From: Alphaproteobacteria bacterium
GTDB lineage: Bacteria; Pseudomonadota; Alphaproteobacteria; DSM-16000; Inquilinaceae
DNA: 64,000 bases
Direction of reading: 5' to 3'
NCBI GenBank assembly: GCA_028284045.1
Contig: JANQSN010000036.1
Span: forward strand, 19,544-83,543
Shown in pieces: positions 27,321 to 37,085 of this stretch (positions within the stretch are counted from its first letter, which is position 1; every line of letters begins with the position of its first letter). The position numbers and the translations under genes were made by a program. The notes below the pieces were generated by a model, which had not been told where the DNA came from, did no database searches, and saw only the letters and a program-made list of their open reading frames with translations.

Positions 27321-30300
27321 TCACGCGTCGCCAGGTTCGATCGGGGGCGCTTCGCGCCGCCCGAACAGACGCGCCACACCCTCGCGCATGTGCTGTAGGG
27401 CGGCGTAGAGGCCCGGTATCAAGAAAATGCCGATCACCGTGGCCGCCAGCATGCCGGCGAAGACGGTGATGCCGATGGAAACCCGGCTCATCGCCCCGGC
27501 GCCGCTTGCCACCACCAGCGGGAAGATGCCCAAGAGGAACGAAATCGCCGTCATCAGCACGGCGCGGAAGCGCTGGCGCGCCGCCGTCGTCGCCGCCTCG
27601 GCGATGGCCAAGCCCTGATCGCGCAGGGTCCGGGCGAACTCCACGATCAGGATGGCATTCTTCGCCGCCAGGCCGATCAGCATGACGAACCCGACCTGGG
27701 CGTAAATGTTGTTGGGCAGGCCGACCGCCGCCAGGGCGGCAAAGGCGCCCAGGACCGCGACGATTACCGACAACATCACCGAGACCGGGATGGTCCAGCT
27801 CTCGTACTGCGCCACCAGGAACAGATAGGCGAACACGATCGACAGGGCGAAGATCAGCGCCGCCTGCCCGCCGGCCTCCAGCTCCTGCTGCGCCGACCCG
27901 GTCCACTGATAGGCATAGCCGTCGGGCAGCGTGCGCGCGGCAACATCGTCCAGGGCCGCGATCACCTGGCCGGAACTGAAGCCTTCCGCCGCGCGCCCAT
28001 TGATGGTTGCCGAGCGGAACATGTTGTAGCGGGTGATCGACTGCGGCCCGAGCACGAGGTCGAGATCCACCAAGGTCCTCAGCGGGATCATCTCGCCGTC
28101 GGCGTTGCGGACATGCAGGCGCAAGACGTCCGCCGGCTCGGCGCGGTCTTCCGACTCCGCCTGCACCATCACGCGATAGACGCGCCCGAATAGATTGAAA
28201 TCGTTGACATAATAGGAGCCGGTGGAGGCCTGCAGCGTGTTGAAGACGTCCGGCAGCCCGACGCCCAGCGCCTGGGCGCGGTCGCGGTCGACGTCGAGCT
28301 GAAGCTGCGGCAGATCGGCGGAGAAGGTGGTGAAGGCGCTGGCGACCGCCGGTTCCTGGTTGGCGGCGAAGCTCAGCGCTCCGGCGACGGAGGCCAGATC
28401 GGCCGGCGACTGCCCGCCGATCGCCTGCAGCTCCATCTGCACGCCGCCGGTGGTGCCGAGCCCGGGGATCGGCGGCGGAATGAAGGCGAACACATCCGCC
28501 GCCGCGATGGCGAACAGGCGCTGCTGGACGCCGCCCAGGATGGCGAACAGGTTCGCCGTCTGCGGGTCGCGGTCGTCCCAGGGCTCCAGCACCGCGATCA
28601 CCAGGGCGGCGTTGGAGCCGACGCCGCTCAACAGGCTGAATCCGGTCACCGAGACGACGTCGCGCACGCCCGGGGTCTCGGCCAGCAAGGTTTCGACCTG
28701 GCCGACCACTTCGGTCGTCCGGGCGATGCTGGCGCCGCTGGGCAGGCTGGCGTCGATGAAGAACGCGCCGCGGTCTTCGAACGGGATGAAGCCGCTGGGC
28801 ACCGTGGTCGCCAGGTGATAGGTCGCCCCGCCCGCCGCCGCGATCAGAACGACCGCCACCACGCTGCGCCGGACCAGCACGCCGACCACCCAGCCATAGC
28901 CCTCGCGGGTGCGGGCCAGGCCGCGTTCGAACAACCGCAAGGGCAGGATCGCCGGCTTGCCCGACGGCCGGCGCAGCAAGGTGGCGCACAGGGCCGGGCT
29001 CAAGGTCAGCGCGTTGATCGAGGAGATCACAACGGCGACGGAGATGGTCACCGCGAATTGCTGGTAGAGCTGACCGGTCAGCCCCGGCAGGAAGGCGGTC
29101 GGCACGAACACCGCCAGCAGCACCAGCGTCGTGGCGATCACCGGGCCACTGACCTGGCCCATCGCCTTGCGGGTGGCGTCCCGCGGGCTGAGCCCCTCCT
29201 CCGCCATCAGGCGCTGGACGTTTTCCACCACCACGATCGCATCGTCCACCACCAGGCCGATCGCCAGGATCAGCGCGAACAGCGAGATGGTGTTGAGCGT
29301 GAAGCCGACGGCGAGCAATACGGCGAAGGTGCCGATCAACGAGACCGGGATCGCCACCGTCGGGATCAGGGCGGAACGCCAGTCGCCGAGAAACACCAGC
29401 ACCACCAGGACCACCAGCACGAAGGCGACGAACAGCGTGGTCACCACCTCGTCGATCGTCGTCTCCACGAACAAGGTGGTGTCGTAGGTCACCGAGTAGT
29501 CCACGCCCTCCGGGAACCGCTGGGCCAGACCGTCCAGCGTCGCGCGCACCATCTGGGCCACCGCCAGGGCGTTGGCGCCGGGGGACTGGTAGACCCCCAT
29601 GATCGCCGCCTCCGATCCGTTCAGCGCGCCGCTGGCGTCGTAGGACTGCGCCCCCAGCTCGATCCGCCCAAGATCGCCGAGGCGCACGAAGCTGCCGTCG
29701 GGGTTGGCGCGCACCACGATGTCGGCGAAGGCGTCCGCTTGCGCCAACCGTCCTTCGACCCGGATGGAGAATTGGAACTGTTGGTCCGGCGGTGCCGGCG
29801 GCGCGCCCACCGCACCCGGCGAGGCTTGCAGGTTCTGGCTGCGGATCGCCTGGACCACGTCGTCGGTGGTCAGGTTCAGGCTGGTCAGCCGGTCCGGCCG
29901 CAGCCAGACCCGCATGCCGTAGTCGCGCGCACCAAAAATCTCCGCATCGCCGACCCCGTTCACACGGACCAGCGCGTCGCGGATGTTGATGCTGGCATAG
30001 TTGCTGAGGAAGGTCTGATCGAAGCTGTCGTCCGGCGAGAAGATCGAGATGACCATCAGCAAGTTGGTCGACTGCTTGCGCACCGAGACGCCCCGGCGGG
30101 TCACCTCCTCCGGCAACAGCGGGGTCGCCAACGCCACGCGGTTCTGCACCTGGACCGCGGCGATGTCGGGATCGGTGCCGACCGCGAAGGTCACCGTCAG
30201 CGTGTATCCGCCGTCATTGCCGCTGGTCGACGACATGTAGAGCATGTTGTCGACGCCGTTGACCTGCGCCTCGATCGGCGCGGCGACGCTTTCCTCCACC

Positions 30301-30467
30301 ACCTCGGCATTGGCGCCGGGATAGGTCGCGGTGACCTGGACCTGCGGCGGCGAGATCTCCGGGAACTCCGCCACCGGAAGCTGGGTCAGCGCAATCAGCC
30401 CAGCCAGCGTCAGAACGATGGAGATGACGAAGGCGAATTTCGGCCGGTCGATGAAGAAGCTGCCCAA
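27321..30467 (-). CDS. RND efflux transporter permease (HAE1 family)
   Basis: The 1048 residues are the standard length for an AcrB/MexB-type proton antiporter. The N-terminus is typical (FFIDRPKFAFVISIVLTLAG), with the AEFPEISPPQVQVTATYPGA periplasmic entry. The TM4 proton-relay residues are seen in ILAIGLVVDDAIVVVEN, and the duplicated second half has VMLIGLAAKNAILIVEFA. It exports hydrophobic compounds across the envelope together with the adaptor encoded 5 bp upstream. No outer-membrane factor or regulator gene is adjacent, so TolC must be supplied from elsewhere. Confidence 0.95.
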   Translation of the reverse strand: MGSFFIDRPKFAFVISIVLTLAGLIALTQLPVAEFPEISPPQVQVTATYPGANAEVVEESVAAPIEAQVNGVDNMLYMSSTSGNDGGYTLTVTFAVGTDPDIAAVQVQNRVALATPLLPEEVTRRGVSVRKQSTNLLMVISIFSPDDSFDQTFLSNYASINIRDALVRVNGVGDAEIFGARDYGMRVWLRPDRLTSLNLTTDDVVQAIRSQNLQASPGAVGAPPAPPDQQFQFSIRVEGRLAQADAFADIVVRANPDGSFVRLGDLGRIELGAQSYDASGALNGSEAAIMGVYQSPGANALAVAQMVRATLDGLAQRFPEGVDYSVTYDTTLFVETTIDEVVTTLFVAFVLVVLVVLVFLGDWRSALIPTVAIPVSLIGTFAVLLAVGFTLNTISLFALILAIGLVVDDAIVVVENVQRLMAEEGLSPRDATRKAMGQVSGPVIATTLVLLAVFVPTAFLPGLTGQLYQQFAVTISVAVVISSINALTLSPALCATLLRRPSGKPAILPLRLFERGLARTREGYGWVVGVLVRRSVVAVVLIAAAGGATYHLATTVPSGFIPFEDRGAFFIDASLPSGASIARTTEVVGQVETLLAETPGVRDVVSVTGFSLLSGVGSNAALVIAVLEPWDDRDPQTANLFAILGGVQQRLFAIAAADVFAFIPPPIPGLGTTGGVQMELQAIGGQSPADLASVAGALSFAANQEPAVASAFTTFSADLPQLQLDVDRDRAQALGVGLPDVFNTLQASTGSYYVNDFNLFGRVYRVMVQAESEDRAEPADVLRLHVRNADGEMIPLRTLVDLDLVLGPQSITRYNMFRSATINGRAAEGFSSGQVIAALDDVAARTLPDGYAYQWTGSAQQELEAGGQAALIFALSIVFAYLFLVAQYESWTIPVSVMLSVIVAVLGAFAALAAVGLPNNIYAQVGFVMLIGLAAKNAILIVEFARTLRDQGLAIAEAATTAARQRFRAVLMTAISFLLGIFPLVVASGAGAMSRVSIGITVFAGMLAATVIGIFLIPGLYAALQHMREGVARLFGRREAPPIEPGDA

Positions 30468-30471
30468 AGCG

Positions 30472-31644
30472 CTAGTTCCCGAGCGCCGGCGACGGCATCG
30501 GCGTCGCCTCGACCGGCTGGCCGGGGCGCACCCGCTGCAGTCCCTGAACGATGACCTGCTCGCCCTCCTCCAGGCCCTGCTCGATCACCCAGTCGGTGCC
30601 CTCCTGGCGGCCGACCGTCACGGGTCGGACCTGCGCCCGGCTTTCGGTATCGACGACCAGAACGAACTGCCCGGTCTGATCCGTCTGCACCGCCGCCTGC
30701 GGCACCACCAGGGCCGAGACCGGCTCGCGGCCGCTGACCACCACCTCCACGAACTGGCCGGGCAGCAGGATGCGCTCGGGATTGGGGAAGACGCCGCGCA
30801 CCGGGATCGTGCCGGTGTTGGCGTCGACGGTGCTGTCGACAAAGTCGATCTGCCCGGACCGGCCATAGGGCGCGCCGTTGGCGAGTTCCAGTTCCAACAC
30901 GAGGTCCGTCGGCTCCACCGTCTCGCCGGTCTCGATCTGTTGCTGGCGCCAGGTGATGAAGTCCGGCTCGCTGACCGAGAAGGTGACGTAGATCGGGTCC
31001 AGCGCCGTGATGCTGGCCAAGGCATCGCTGTTGGGATTGACCAGATTGCCGACGCTGTAGGCGGCGCGGCTGATCCGCCCGGCGATCGGCGCCTCGATCG
31101 TGGTGTAGTCCAGGTCGATCTCCGCCTGGCGCAGTTCCGCCTGACGGCCCAGCACGTCGGCCGCCGTCTGCTCCGCCGTGGCGGTCGCCTCGTCCAAGGC
31201 CGCATCGCTGACATTGCCGCGGCTGTGCAGCTCGCGCGACCGGACCAGCGCCCGTTCCGCCGCCACCGCCGCGGCGCGCGCGCGTTCCAGATTGGCGGCG
31301 GCCAGATCGGCGGCGGCCTGGAAGGGGGCCGGGTCGATCCGAAACAACAGCGCCCCCGGCACGACGTCGTCGCCTTCGACGAACAGGCGGTCAAGCAGCG
31401 TGCCTTCGACCCGGGCGCGCAGATCGACATGGTCGATCGCCTCGATTCGCCCGACGAAGCCGACCTGGTCGCGCACCAGCGTGCGCTGGACGGGCACGAC
31501 CGACACCACCGGCATCGGCGCCGCACCGTCCTGCGCAGCGGCCTTAGGGTTCACCCCGACAAGGGTGCCGAGCGCCAGCAGGACGGCCAGCGCACCGGCG
31601 CCGCGACGCAGCGAGGCGGCGGTCGACAAGGCTCGAACGATCAC
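30472..31644 (-). CDS. RND efflux periplasmic adaptor (membrane fusion protein)
   Basis: I chose the GTG at 31642-31644 (reading VIVRALSTAAS), giving 390 residues. It opens a signal sequence (ALAVLLALGTLVGVN). The lipoyl half-motifs flank a coiled-coil hairpin of Ala-rich helices: GRIEAIDHVDLRARVEGTL, then DYTTIEAPIAGRISRAAYSV. The beta-barrel domain with DPIYVTFSVSEPD and the C-terminal VVPQAAVQTDQTGQFVLVV follow. It links the inner-membrane pump (5 bp downstream) to an outer-membrane channel. Gene order adaptor-pump is standard for the HAE1 class. Confidence 0.92.
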   Translation of the reverse strand: MIVRALSTAASLRRGAGALAVLLALGTLVGVNPKAAAQDGAAPMPVVSVVPVQRTLVRDQVGFVGRIEAIDHVDLRARVEGTLLDRLFVEGDDVVPGALLFRIDPAPFQAAADLAAANLERARAAAVAAERALVRSRELHSRGNVSDAALDEATATAEQTAADVLGRQAELRQAEIDLDYTTIEAPIAGRISRAAYSVGNLVNPNSDALASITALDPIYVTFSVSEPDFITWRQQQIETGETVEPTDLVLELELANGAPYGRSGQIDFVDSTVDANTGTIPVRGVFPNPERILLPGQFVEVVVSGREPVSALVVPQAAVQTDQTGQFVLVVDTESRAQVRPVTVGRQEGTDWVIEQGLEEGEQVIVQGLQRVRPGQPVEATPMPSPALGN

Positions 31645-31821
31645 GGGTCTCGGATCTCCGATAGGCTCTTGGGGGGAAACGGCATTGGGACGGTCGCTTA
31701 AACGTCGGCAGTGTACACCCGATCGCGCCGCTGCGGCATTCTCCGCTTCTGAAACCGCGCCGCCGGAGGCTACGATGCCGCCCGCGCTCCCCCCAAGCCA
31801 TCGAACAAGACAAACGGGACC

Positions 31822-32979
31822 ATGGGACTGAATAGCTGCCACAACTTCCAGGACTTCCGACGACTGGCGAAGCAACGCCTGCCTGGACCGATCTTCCACT
31901 ATATCGACGGCGCCGCGGACGACGAGCGGACCTACCGTCGCAATACCGACGCGTACGAGACCTGTGACCTCATCCCCAGCGTGCTGGCGGGTGTGGAAAC
32001 GGTCGACATGGGCGTGGAGGTGATGGGGCAGAAGCTCGACATGCCGCTCTATTGCGCGCCGACGGCGCTGCAGCGGCTGTTTCACCACGACGGCGAGCGC
32101 GCGGTGGCCCGGGCCGCTGCCAGGTACGGCACGATGTTCGGTGTATCGTCGCTGGCCACCGTGACGGTGGAGGAGATCGCGGCGATCGTCGACACGCCAA
32201 AGATGTTCCAGTTCTACTTCCACAAGGATCGCGGCCTGAACGACGCGCTCTTGGAGCGGGCCAGGGCCGCCAAGTTCGACGTCTTGGCCCTGACCGTCGA
32301 CACCATCACCGCCGGCAACCGCGAGCGCGACCGCCGCACCGGCTTCACCTCGCCGCCCAAGCTGACCGTCCCGTCGCTGGTCAGCTTCGCCGCCCATCCG
32401 ATGTGGGCATGGAACTTCTTCACCAAGCCGAAGTTCGACATGCCGATGCTGTCCGGCCATGTCAGCGAAGGCACCAACGTCGCGGTCTCGGTGGGCCAGT
32501 ACTTCGAAAAGATGCTGGATCAGTCGATGAACTGGAAGGATGCCGAGGCGCTGTGCGCCAAGTGGAACGGGCATTTCGCGCTGAAGGGCATCATGAGCGT
32601 GGAGGATGCCAAGCGCGCCGTCGATATCGGCTGCACCGGCATCATGGTGTCGAACCATGGCGGCCGGCAGCTCGACGGCTCGCGCAGCCCGTTCGACCAG
32701 CTCGCGGAGATCTGCGACGCGGTCGGCGACAAGCTGGACGTGATCTGCGAAGGCGGCATCCAGCGCGGCACCCATGTGCTGAAGGCCTTGTCGGTGGGCG
32801 CGAAGGCGTGCGCCGGCGGGCGGCTCTATCTCTATGCGCTGGCCGCCGCCGGTCAGGCGGGGGTGGAGCGGGCGCTCGGCAACCTCCGCACGGAGATCGA
32901 GCGCGACATGAAGCTGATGGGCGTGACCCGGATCGACCAGCTCAATCGGGAGAACCTGCGCTTCCGCCCGGCGGCGTAG
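31822..32979 (+). CDS. lldD: L-lactate dehydrogenase (FMN, quinone-linked)
   Basis: A 385-residue alpha-hydroxy-acid oxidising flavoprotein. Landmarks: an N-terminal FHYIDGAADDERTYRRNTDA, the FMN contacts PLYCAPTALQRLFHHDGE and MFGVSSLATVTVEEI, and the catalytic-histidine loop VSNHGGRQLDGSRSPFDQL. It oxidises L-lactate to pyruvate with electrons to the quinone pool. It is followed 54 bp later by a D-lactate dehydrogenase on the same strand, so both lactate isomers are handled by one transcription unit. No lactate permease gene is nearby. Confidence 0.93.
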   Translation: MGLNSCHNFQDFRRLAKQRLPGPIFHYIDGAADDERTYRRNTDAYETCDLIPSVLAGVETVDMGVEVMGQKLDMPLYCAPTALQRLFHHDGERAVARAAARYGTMFGVSSLATVTVEEIAAIVDTPKMFQFYFHKDRGLNDALLERARAAKFDVLALTVDTITAGNRERDRRTGFTSPPKLTVPSLVSFAAHPMWAWNFFTKPKFDMPMLSGHVSEGTNVAVSVGQYFEKMLDQSMNWKDAEALCAKWNGHFALKGIMSVEDAKRAVDIGCTGIMVSNHGGRQLDGSRSPFDQLAEICDAVGDKLDVICEGGIQRGTHVLKALSVGAKACAGGRLYLYALAAAGQAGVERALGNLRTEIERDMKLMGVTRIDQLNRENLRFRPAA

Positions 32980-33033
32980 CCCGGCACGCTCGCCCAGCCT
33001 AGGCTTGCCTGGCAGATCAGTTGGGAGACTGGC

Positions 33034-34740
33034 ATGGCCCCTTTCGACAATGCGCGCTCCAAAACCGACCTGATCGCGGCGTTGCGGCGGATCGTCGGCA
33101 AGGCCCATGTGATCACCAATCCGCGGTCGATGGAGCGGTTCTGCAAGGGCTACCGCTCCGGCGAAGGATCGGCGATCGCCGTCGTAATGCCGGGATCGCT
33201 GCTGGAGCAATGGCGGGTCCTGGAAGCCTGCGTGGCCGCCGACACCATCGTGATCATGCAGGCGGCCAATACCGGGCTGACCGAAGGCTCCACACCCAGC
33301 GGCACCTATGACCGAGACGTGGTGGTGCTCAGCACCACGCGCATGGACGCGATCCACCTGATCCGCGACGGCCGGCAGATCGTCGGGTTCCCCGGCGCCA
33401 CCCTCTTCAAGCTGGAGAAGATGATGGCCCCGCTCGGCCGGCAGCCCCACTCGGTCATCGGGTCCTCATGCATCGGCGCCTCCATCATCGGCGGCGTATG
33501 CAACAACTCCGGCGGCGCGCTGATCGAGCGCGGGCCGTCCTATACGGAGCTGTCGCTGTTCGCCCAGATCACGCCCGACGGGCGGGTGGAACTGGTGAAC
33601 AATCTCGCCATCGACCTCGGCGACGATCCGGAGACGATCCTCAAACGTCTGGAAGCGCAGGACTACAGCGAAGCCGATGTGCGCGACACCAACCGCAAGG
33701 CGTCCGATACGGAGTACTGCGACCACGTCCGCGACATCGACGCGCCCACCCCTGCGCGCTTCAACGCCAATAAAGAGCGGCTCTACGAAGCCTCCGGCTG
33801 TGCGGGCAAGCTGGCGGTCTTCGCCGTCCGGCTGGACACCTATGCCGGTGCTGAGCGGGAGGCGGTGTTCTACATCGCCACCAACGACACTGCCGTGCTG
33901 ACCGATCTGCGCCGCGACATCCTGGGCGGTTTCGAGACGCTGCCGGTGTCGGGCGAGTACATGCACGCCGAGGTCTATGACATCGCCAAGCGCTACGGCA
34001 AGGACACGCTGGTGCTGATCGACAAGCTCGGCACCGACCGTCTGCCGGCGATCTTCGCGCTGAAGGGCTGGATGGATGCCCGCCTCAACAAGCTGCCACT
34101 GCTGCCGCGCAACCTGATCGACCGGCTGATGCAGGGCCTAAGCCGGCTCTGGCCGACCGTCCTGCCGGCGCGCATGGAAGCCTTCCGCCGGCGGTTCCAG
34201 CACCACCTGATCTTGAAGATGCGCGACGGCGGCATTGCGGAGGCGAAAGCCTATCTGACCAAGCATCTCGACGGCCAGAACGGCGACTGGTTCGCCTGCA
34301 CCCCGCGCGAAGGCAAGATCGCCGGCCTGCACCGCTTCGTCGCGGCGGGGGCGGCGGTGCGCTACCACGCGGTGCACGCCGACGCGGTGGAAGACATCCT
34401 GGCGCTGGACATCGCGCTTCGCCGCGACGACCGCGACTGGTTCGAGACGCTGCCGCCGGACCTCGAAGACGGGCTGATCCACAAGCTCTACTACGGGCAC
34501 TTCTTCTGCCACGTCCTGCACCAGGACTACATCGTCGCCAAAGGCCGCGACACCCACGCCATCAAGGCGAAGATGCTGGAGATCCTGGAGACCCGCGGCG
34601 CCGAGTACCCCGCAGAGCACAATGTCGGCCATCTCTACGCCGCCAAGCCGGACCTGGCGGCGTTCTACAAGGCCTGCGACCCCACCAACAGCCTGAACCC
34701 GGGCCTCGGCAAGCTGTCGAAGCGCAAACACTACGCGTGA
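33034..34740 (+). CDS. dld: D-lactate dehydrogenase (quinone)
   Basis: A 568-residue FAD-linked enzyme of the membrane Dld type. The FAD-binding region has NTGLTEGSTPSG, TRMDAIHLIRDGRQIVGFPG and CIGASIIGGVCNNSGGALI; the C-terminal half contains the Dld-specific YEASGCAGKLAVFAVRLDTY and HYxxHHDYIVAKG-type segment (HVLHQDYIVAKGRD). It oxidises D-lactate to pyruvate at the inner face of the membrane. Its TGA overlaps the GTG start of the following ABC ATPase gene (GTGA at 34737-34740). Confidence 0.92.
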   Translation: MAPFDNARSKTDLIAALRRIVGKAHVITNPRSMERFCKGYRSGEGSAIAVVMPGSLLEQWRVLEACVAADTIVIMQAANTGLTEGSTPSGTYDRDVVVLSTTRMDAIHLIRDGRQIVGFPGATLFKLEKMMAPLGRQPHSVIGSSCIGASIIGGVCNNSGGALIERGPSYTELSLFAQITPDGRVELVNNLAIDLGDDPETILKRLEAQDYSEADVRDTNRKASDTEYCDHVRDIDAPTPARFNANKERLYEASGCAGKLAVFAVRLDTYAGAEREAVFYIATNDTAVLTDLRRDILGGFETLPVSGEYMHAEVYDIAKRYGKDTLVLIDKLGTDRLPAIFALKGWMDARLNKLPLLPRNLIDRLMQGLSRLWPTVLPARMEAFRRRFQHHLILKMRDGGIAEAKAYLTKHLDGQNGDWFACTPREGKIAGLHRFVAAGAAVRYHAVHADAVEDILALDIALRRDDRDWFETLPPDLEDGLIHKLYYGHFFCHVLHQDYIVAKGRDTHAIKAKMLEILETRGAEYPAEHNVGHLYAAKPDLAAFYKACDPTNSLNPGLGKLSKRKHYA

Positions 34741-35720
34741 GGGCGCCCGTGCAGATCGCCAAGACGACCGGGGAGAGCGTGATCCGCGTCGATCACCTGG
34801 TCTTCGACTATCCGGGTCACCGGGCGCTGTTCGATGTGGATTGCCGCATCGATCGCGGCACCATCACCGCCCTGGTCGGGCCGAACGGGGCCGGCAAGAC
34901 CACGCTGATGCGCTGCATCGCCGGGCTTGAGACGCCGTTCTCCGGCACCGTGACGGTGGCCGGGCTGGACGTGGTGGCGGAACCGCGGCGGGCACACCGG
35001 CATATCGGCTATCTGCAGGATTTCTTCGGCCTCTATGACGACCTGACGGTGCGCCACTGCTTGGCCTTCCACGCCGCAGCCAACGGCACGGCCCCGGCCG
35101 CGCTGCGTCCGGCGGTGACGCGCACGGCGGAGCGGCTGGCTCTGCAAGATCGGCTCGACCAGCGCGCCGGCACGCTGTCGCGGGGCCTGCGCCAGCGCCT
35201 GGCGATCGCCCAGGCGATCATCCACGAACCCGATGTCATCCTGCTGGACGAGCCGTCGGCGGGTCTCGACCCGGAGGCGCGCGAGACCCTGTCCCACCTG
35301 CTGCGCGGGCTCCGGGACGCCGGCCTGACGCTGATCGTCTCCAGCCATATCCTGACCGAGCTGCAGGACTACTCCACCCATATGCTGATCCTGCGCGACG
35401 GCCGGGTGGTGGAGCATTGCCCGATCCACGGCGAGACGGCGGCAACGCGCCGGCTTCGCCTGGTACTGAGCCACCCGGTCGACGACTGGGGCGGCCGCCT
35501 GGCATCCGCGCCGGGCGTCGGCGATCTCGCGGTAGATGGGTGTGAAGCCGGCTTCACCTTCACCGGCGACCTTTCCGCACAACACGACCTCTTGCGTACG
35601 CTGCTCGGCGCCGGCCTTCCCGTCGCCGCGCTGGCGGAGGAGCAGCGTTCCATGCAGGAGGTCTATCGCGACCACCTCCGCCGCGACCGATCGGGACCGC
35701 CGCAAGGACGCGCGTCGTGA
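34737..35720 (+). CDS. ABC transporter ATP-binding protein
   Basis: A 327-residue ATPase starting with GTG inside the dld stop. Walker A is GPNGAGKT, the signature region is LSRGLRQRLAIAQAI (altered from LSGGQ), and Walker B is VILLDEPSAGLDPE, the type used by ABC-2 exporters. The C-terminal 110 residues form a non-ATPase domain as in ABC-2 exporters. It is translationally coupled both to dld and to the next gene (GTGA at 35717-35720). The transported substrate is unknown. Confidence 0.88.
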   Translation: MRAPVQIAKTTGESVIRVDHLVFDYPGHRALFDVDCRIDRGTITALVGPNGAGKTTLMRCIAGLETPFSGTVTVAGLDVVAEPRRAHRHIGYLQDFFGLYDDLTVRHCLAFHAAANGTAPAALRPAVTRTAERLALQDRLDQRAGTLSRGLRQRLAIAQAIIHEPDVILLDEPSAGLDPEARETLSHLLRGLRDAGLTLIVSSHILTELQDYSTHMLILRDGRVVEHCPIHGETAATRRLRLVLSHPVDDWGGRLASAPGVGDLAVDGCEAGFTFTGDLSAQHDLLRTLLGAGLPVAALAEEQRSMQEVYRDHLRRDRSGPPQGRAS

Positions 35721-37066
35721 ACCCGGAGCTGGTGCGCAATCTGCGGCTGGAATGCTCGCCGCATCGGCTGGTGGCCATGCCGGTCGTGCTCGGCCTTCTG
35801 CTGGCGGTCGCCGGCATGGGTGGCGGGCCGGGGGCCGTGGTGACGACCGCGAGCCTCGCCATCGGCGTTCTCTTGGTGCTCTGGGGCAGCCGGCTGGCCG
35901 CCGACGCCGTGCTGGGCGAGATCGCCGACCGGACCTGGGACAGCCAGCGCATGTCCGCGATCGGCCCCTGGTCGATGACCTGGGGCAAGCTGTTCGGCAG
36001 CACGGTCTTCGTCTGGTACGGCACCGCTATCTGCCTGGCCGCCGCGGCGATCGCCGGTCCGGTCGACGACGTGGATCGGGGATGGCTGCTCGGGCACCTG
36101 CTCGCCGCGGGCCTCGCCTGCCAGGCGGCGGCGCTGTTCTTCTCGCTCCTGCTGTCGCGCGGGCGGCCGCAGCGGGTGGGGCTCCGGGTCACGCTGGCGC
36201 AGATCTTGGCGATCGGCGTGTCGGTACCCTTCATCGCCGGTGCTGCCGCGCGCGGCATCGATCTCGGATCCCCGCCGATCCTCTCCTGGTACGGTATCGA
36301 GATCGCGGTCGACGACTTCGTGCTTGCCACCAACCTGCTCGTCGTGGCGTGGGGCATCTTCGGCTGCTACCGGCTGATGCGGGTCGCGCTGCAGTGCCGG
36401 ACCAGCTTCTTAGGATGGCTGGCCTTCACCGTCTTCCTGGCCGCCTATTGCGCGGGCCTCGACGCGACGAGCCAACGCTTTGGCCTCGATCTGCCCGGCG
36501 AACGCGTGCTGGACGGCTGGCTGACGGCCTTCGCGGTCTCGCTCGCCCTGACCTATGCGGCGGCGTTCGCCGAGCCCAAGAGCATCGTCCGCTTGCGCCG
36601 CTGGCTGCTCGACCTCGGCCGGATGGCGTTCGGACGCGCGGCCCTGGACACCCCGAGCTGGATGGTCAGCGGCGCGGTCTGCCTGGTCTGCGCGCTGAAC
36701 GCGATCAGCCTGCTGATGGGTGGCGGCAATGCCGGGGTAGACAACCCTGTCTGGCTGATCGTCGCCGTGGTGCTGTTCGCCGTGCGGGACATCGCCCTTC
36801 TCTACGCCGTCACGCTCGACCATCGGCACAATCGCGGGCACCTCGCCGCCATGGTCTATCTGGTCGTTCTCTACGTCCTGATCCCGGGCCTGCTGGCCGG
36901 GATGAATGCGGACACGCTGATTGCGGCGTTCCTGCCCGTTCCGGGCGCGAGCCCTTGGCTGGGCACCCTGCCCGTCCTGGTGCAGATCCTGGTCGTGCTG
37001 GGGATCCTGGTCAGCCGCGTGCAGCGGTTGGGCAGCGAGGCAGCCCCATCACCGGCGGCCGAGTGA
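35717..37066 (+). CDS. ABC transporter integral membrane subunit
   Basis: A 449-residue polytopic protein with about twelve hydrophobic segments, starting at GTG 35717 in a GTGA overlap with the ATPase gene. It begins MNPELVRNLRLECSPHRLVA, typical of ABC-2-type exporter subunits, and has no ATPase motif. I recognise no closer family. It completes a two-subunit exporter with the ATPase. It ends 19 bp before the convergent RND gene, leaving no room for a terminator on either strand. Confidence 0.75.
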   Translation: MNPELVRNLRLECSPHRLVAMPVVLGLLLAVAGMGGGPGAVVTTASLAIGVLLVLWGSRLAADAVLGEIADRTWDSQRMSAIGPWSMTWGKLFGSTVFVWYGTAICLAAAAIAGPVDDVDRGWLLGHLLAAGLACQAAALFFSLLLSRGRPQRVGLRVTLAQILAIGVSVPFIAGAAARGIDLGSPPILSWYGIEIAVDDFVLATNLLVVAWGIFGCYRLMRVALQCRTSFLGWLAFTVFLAAYCAGLDATSQRFGLDLPGERVLDGWLTAFAVSLALTYAAAFAEPKSIVRLRRWLLDLGRMAFGRAALDTPSWMVSGAVCLVCALNAISLLMGGGNAGVDNPVWLIVAVVLFAVRDIALLYAVTLDHRHNRGHLAAMVYLVVLYVLIPGLLAGMNADTLIAAFLPVPGASPWLGTLPVLVQILVVLGILVSRVQRLGSEAAPSPAAE

Positions 37067-37085
37067 AACGCCGGCACCAAGGGCA

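Noticed and set aside
30472..33450. 992-codon minus-strand frame across the adaptor, lldD and dld
   Set aside because: Adaptor conservation ends at the GTG at 31644; the rest is antisense to the lactate genes.
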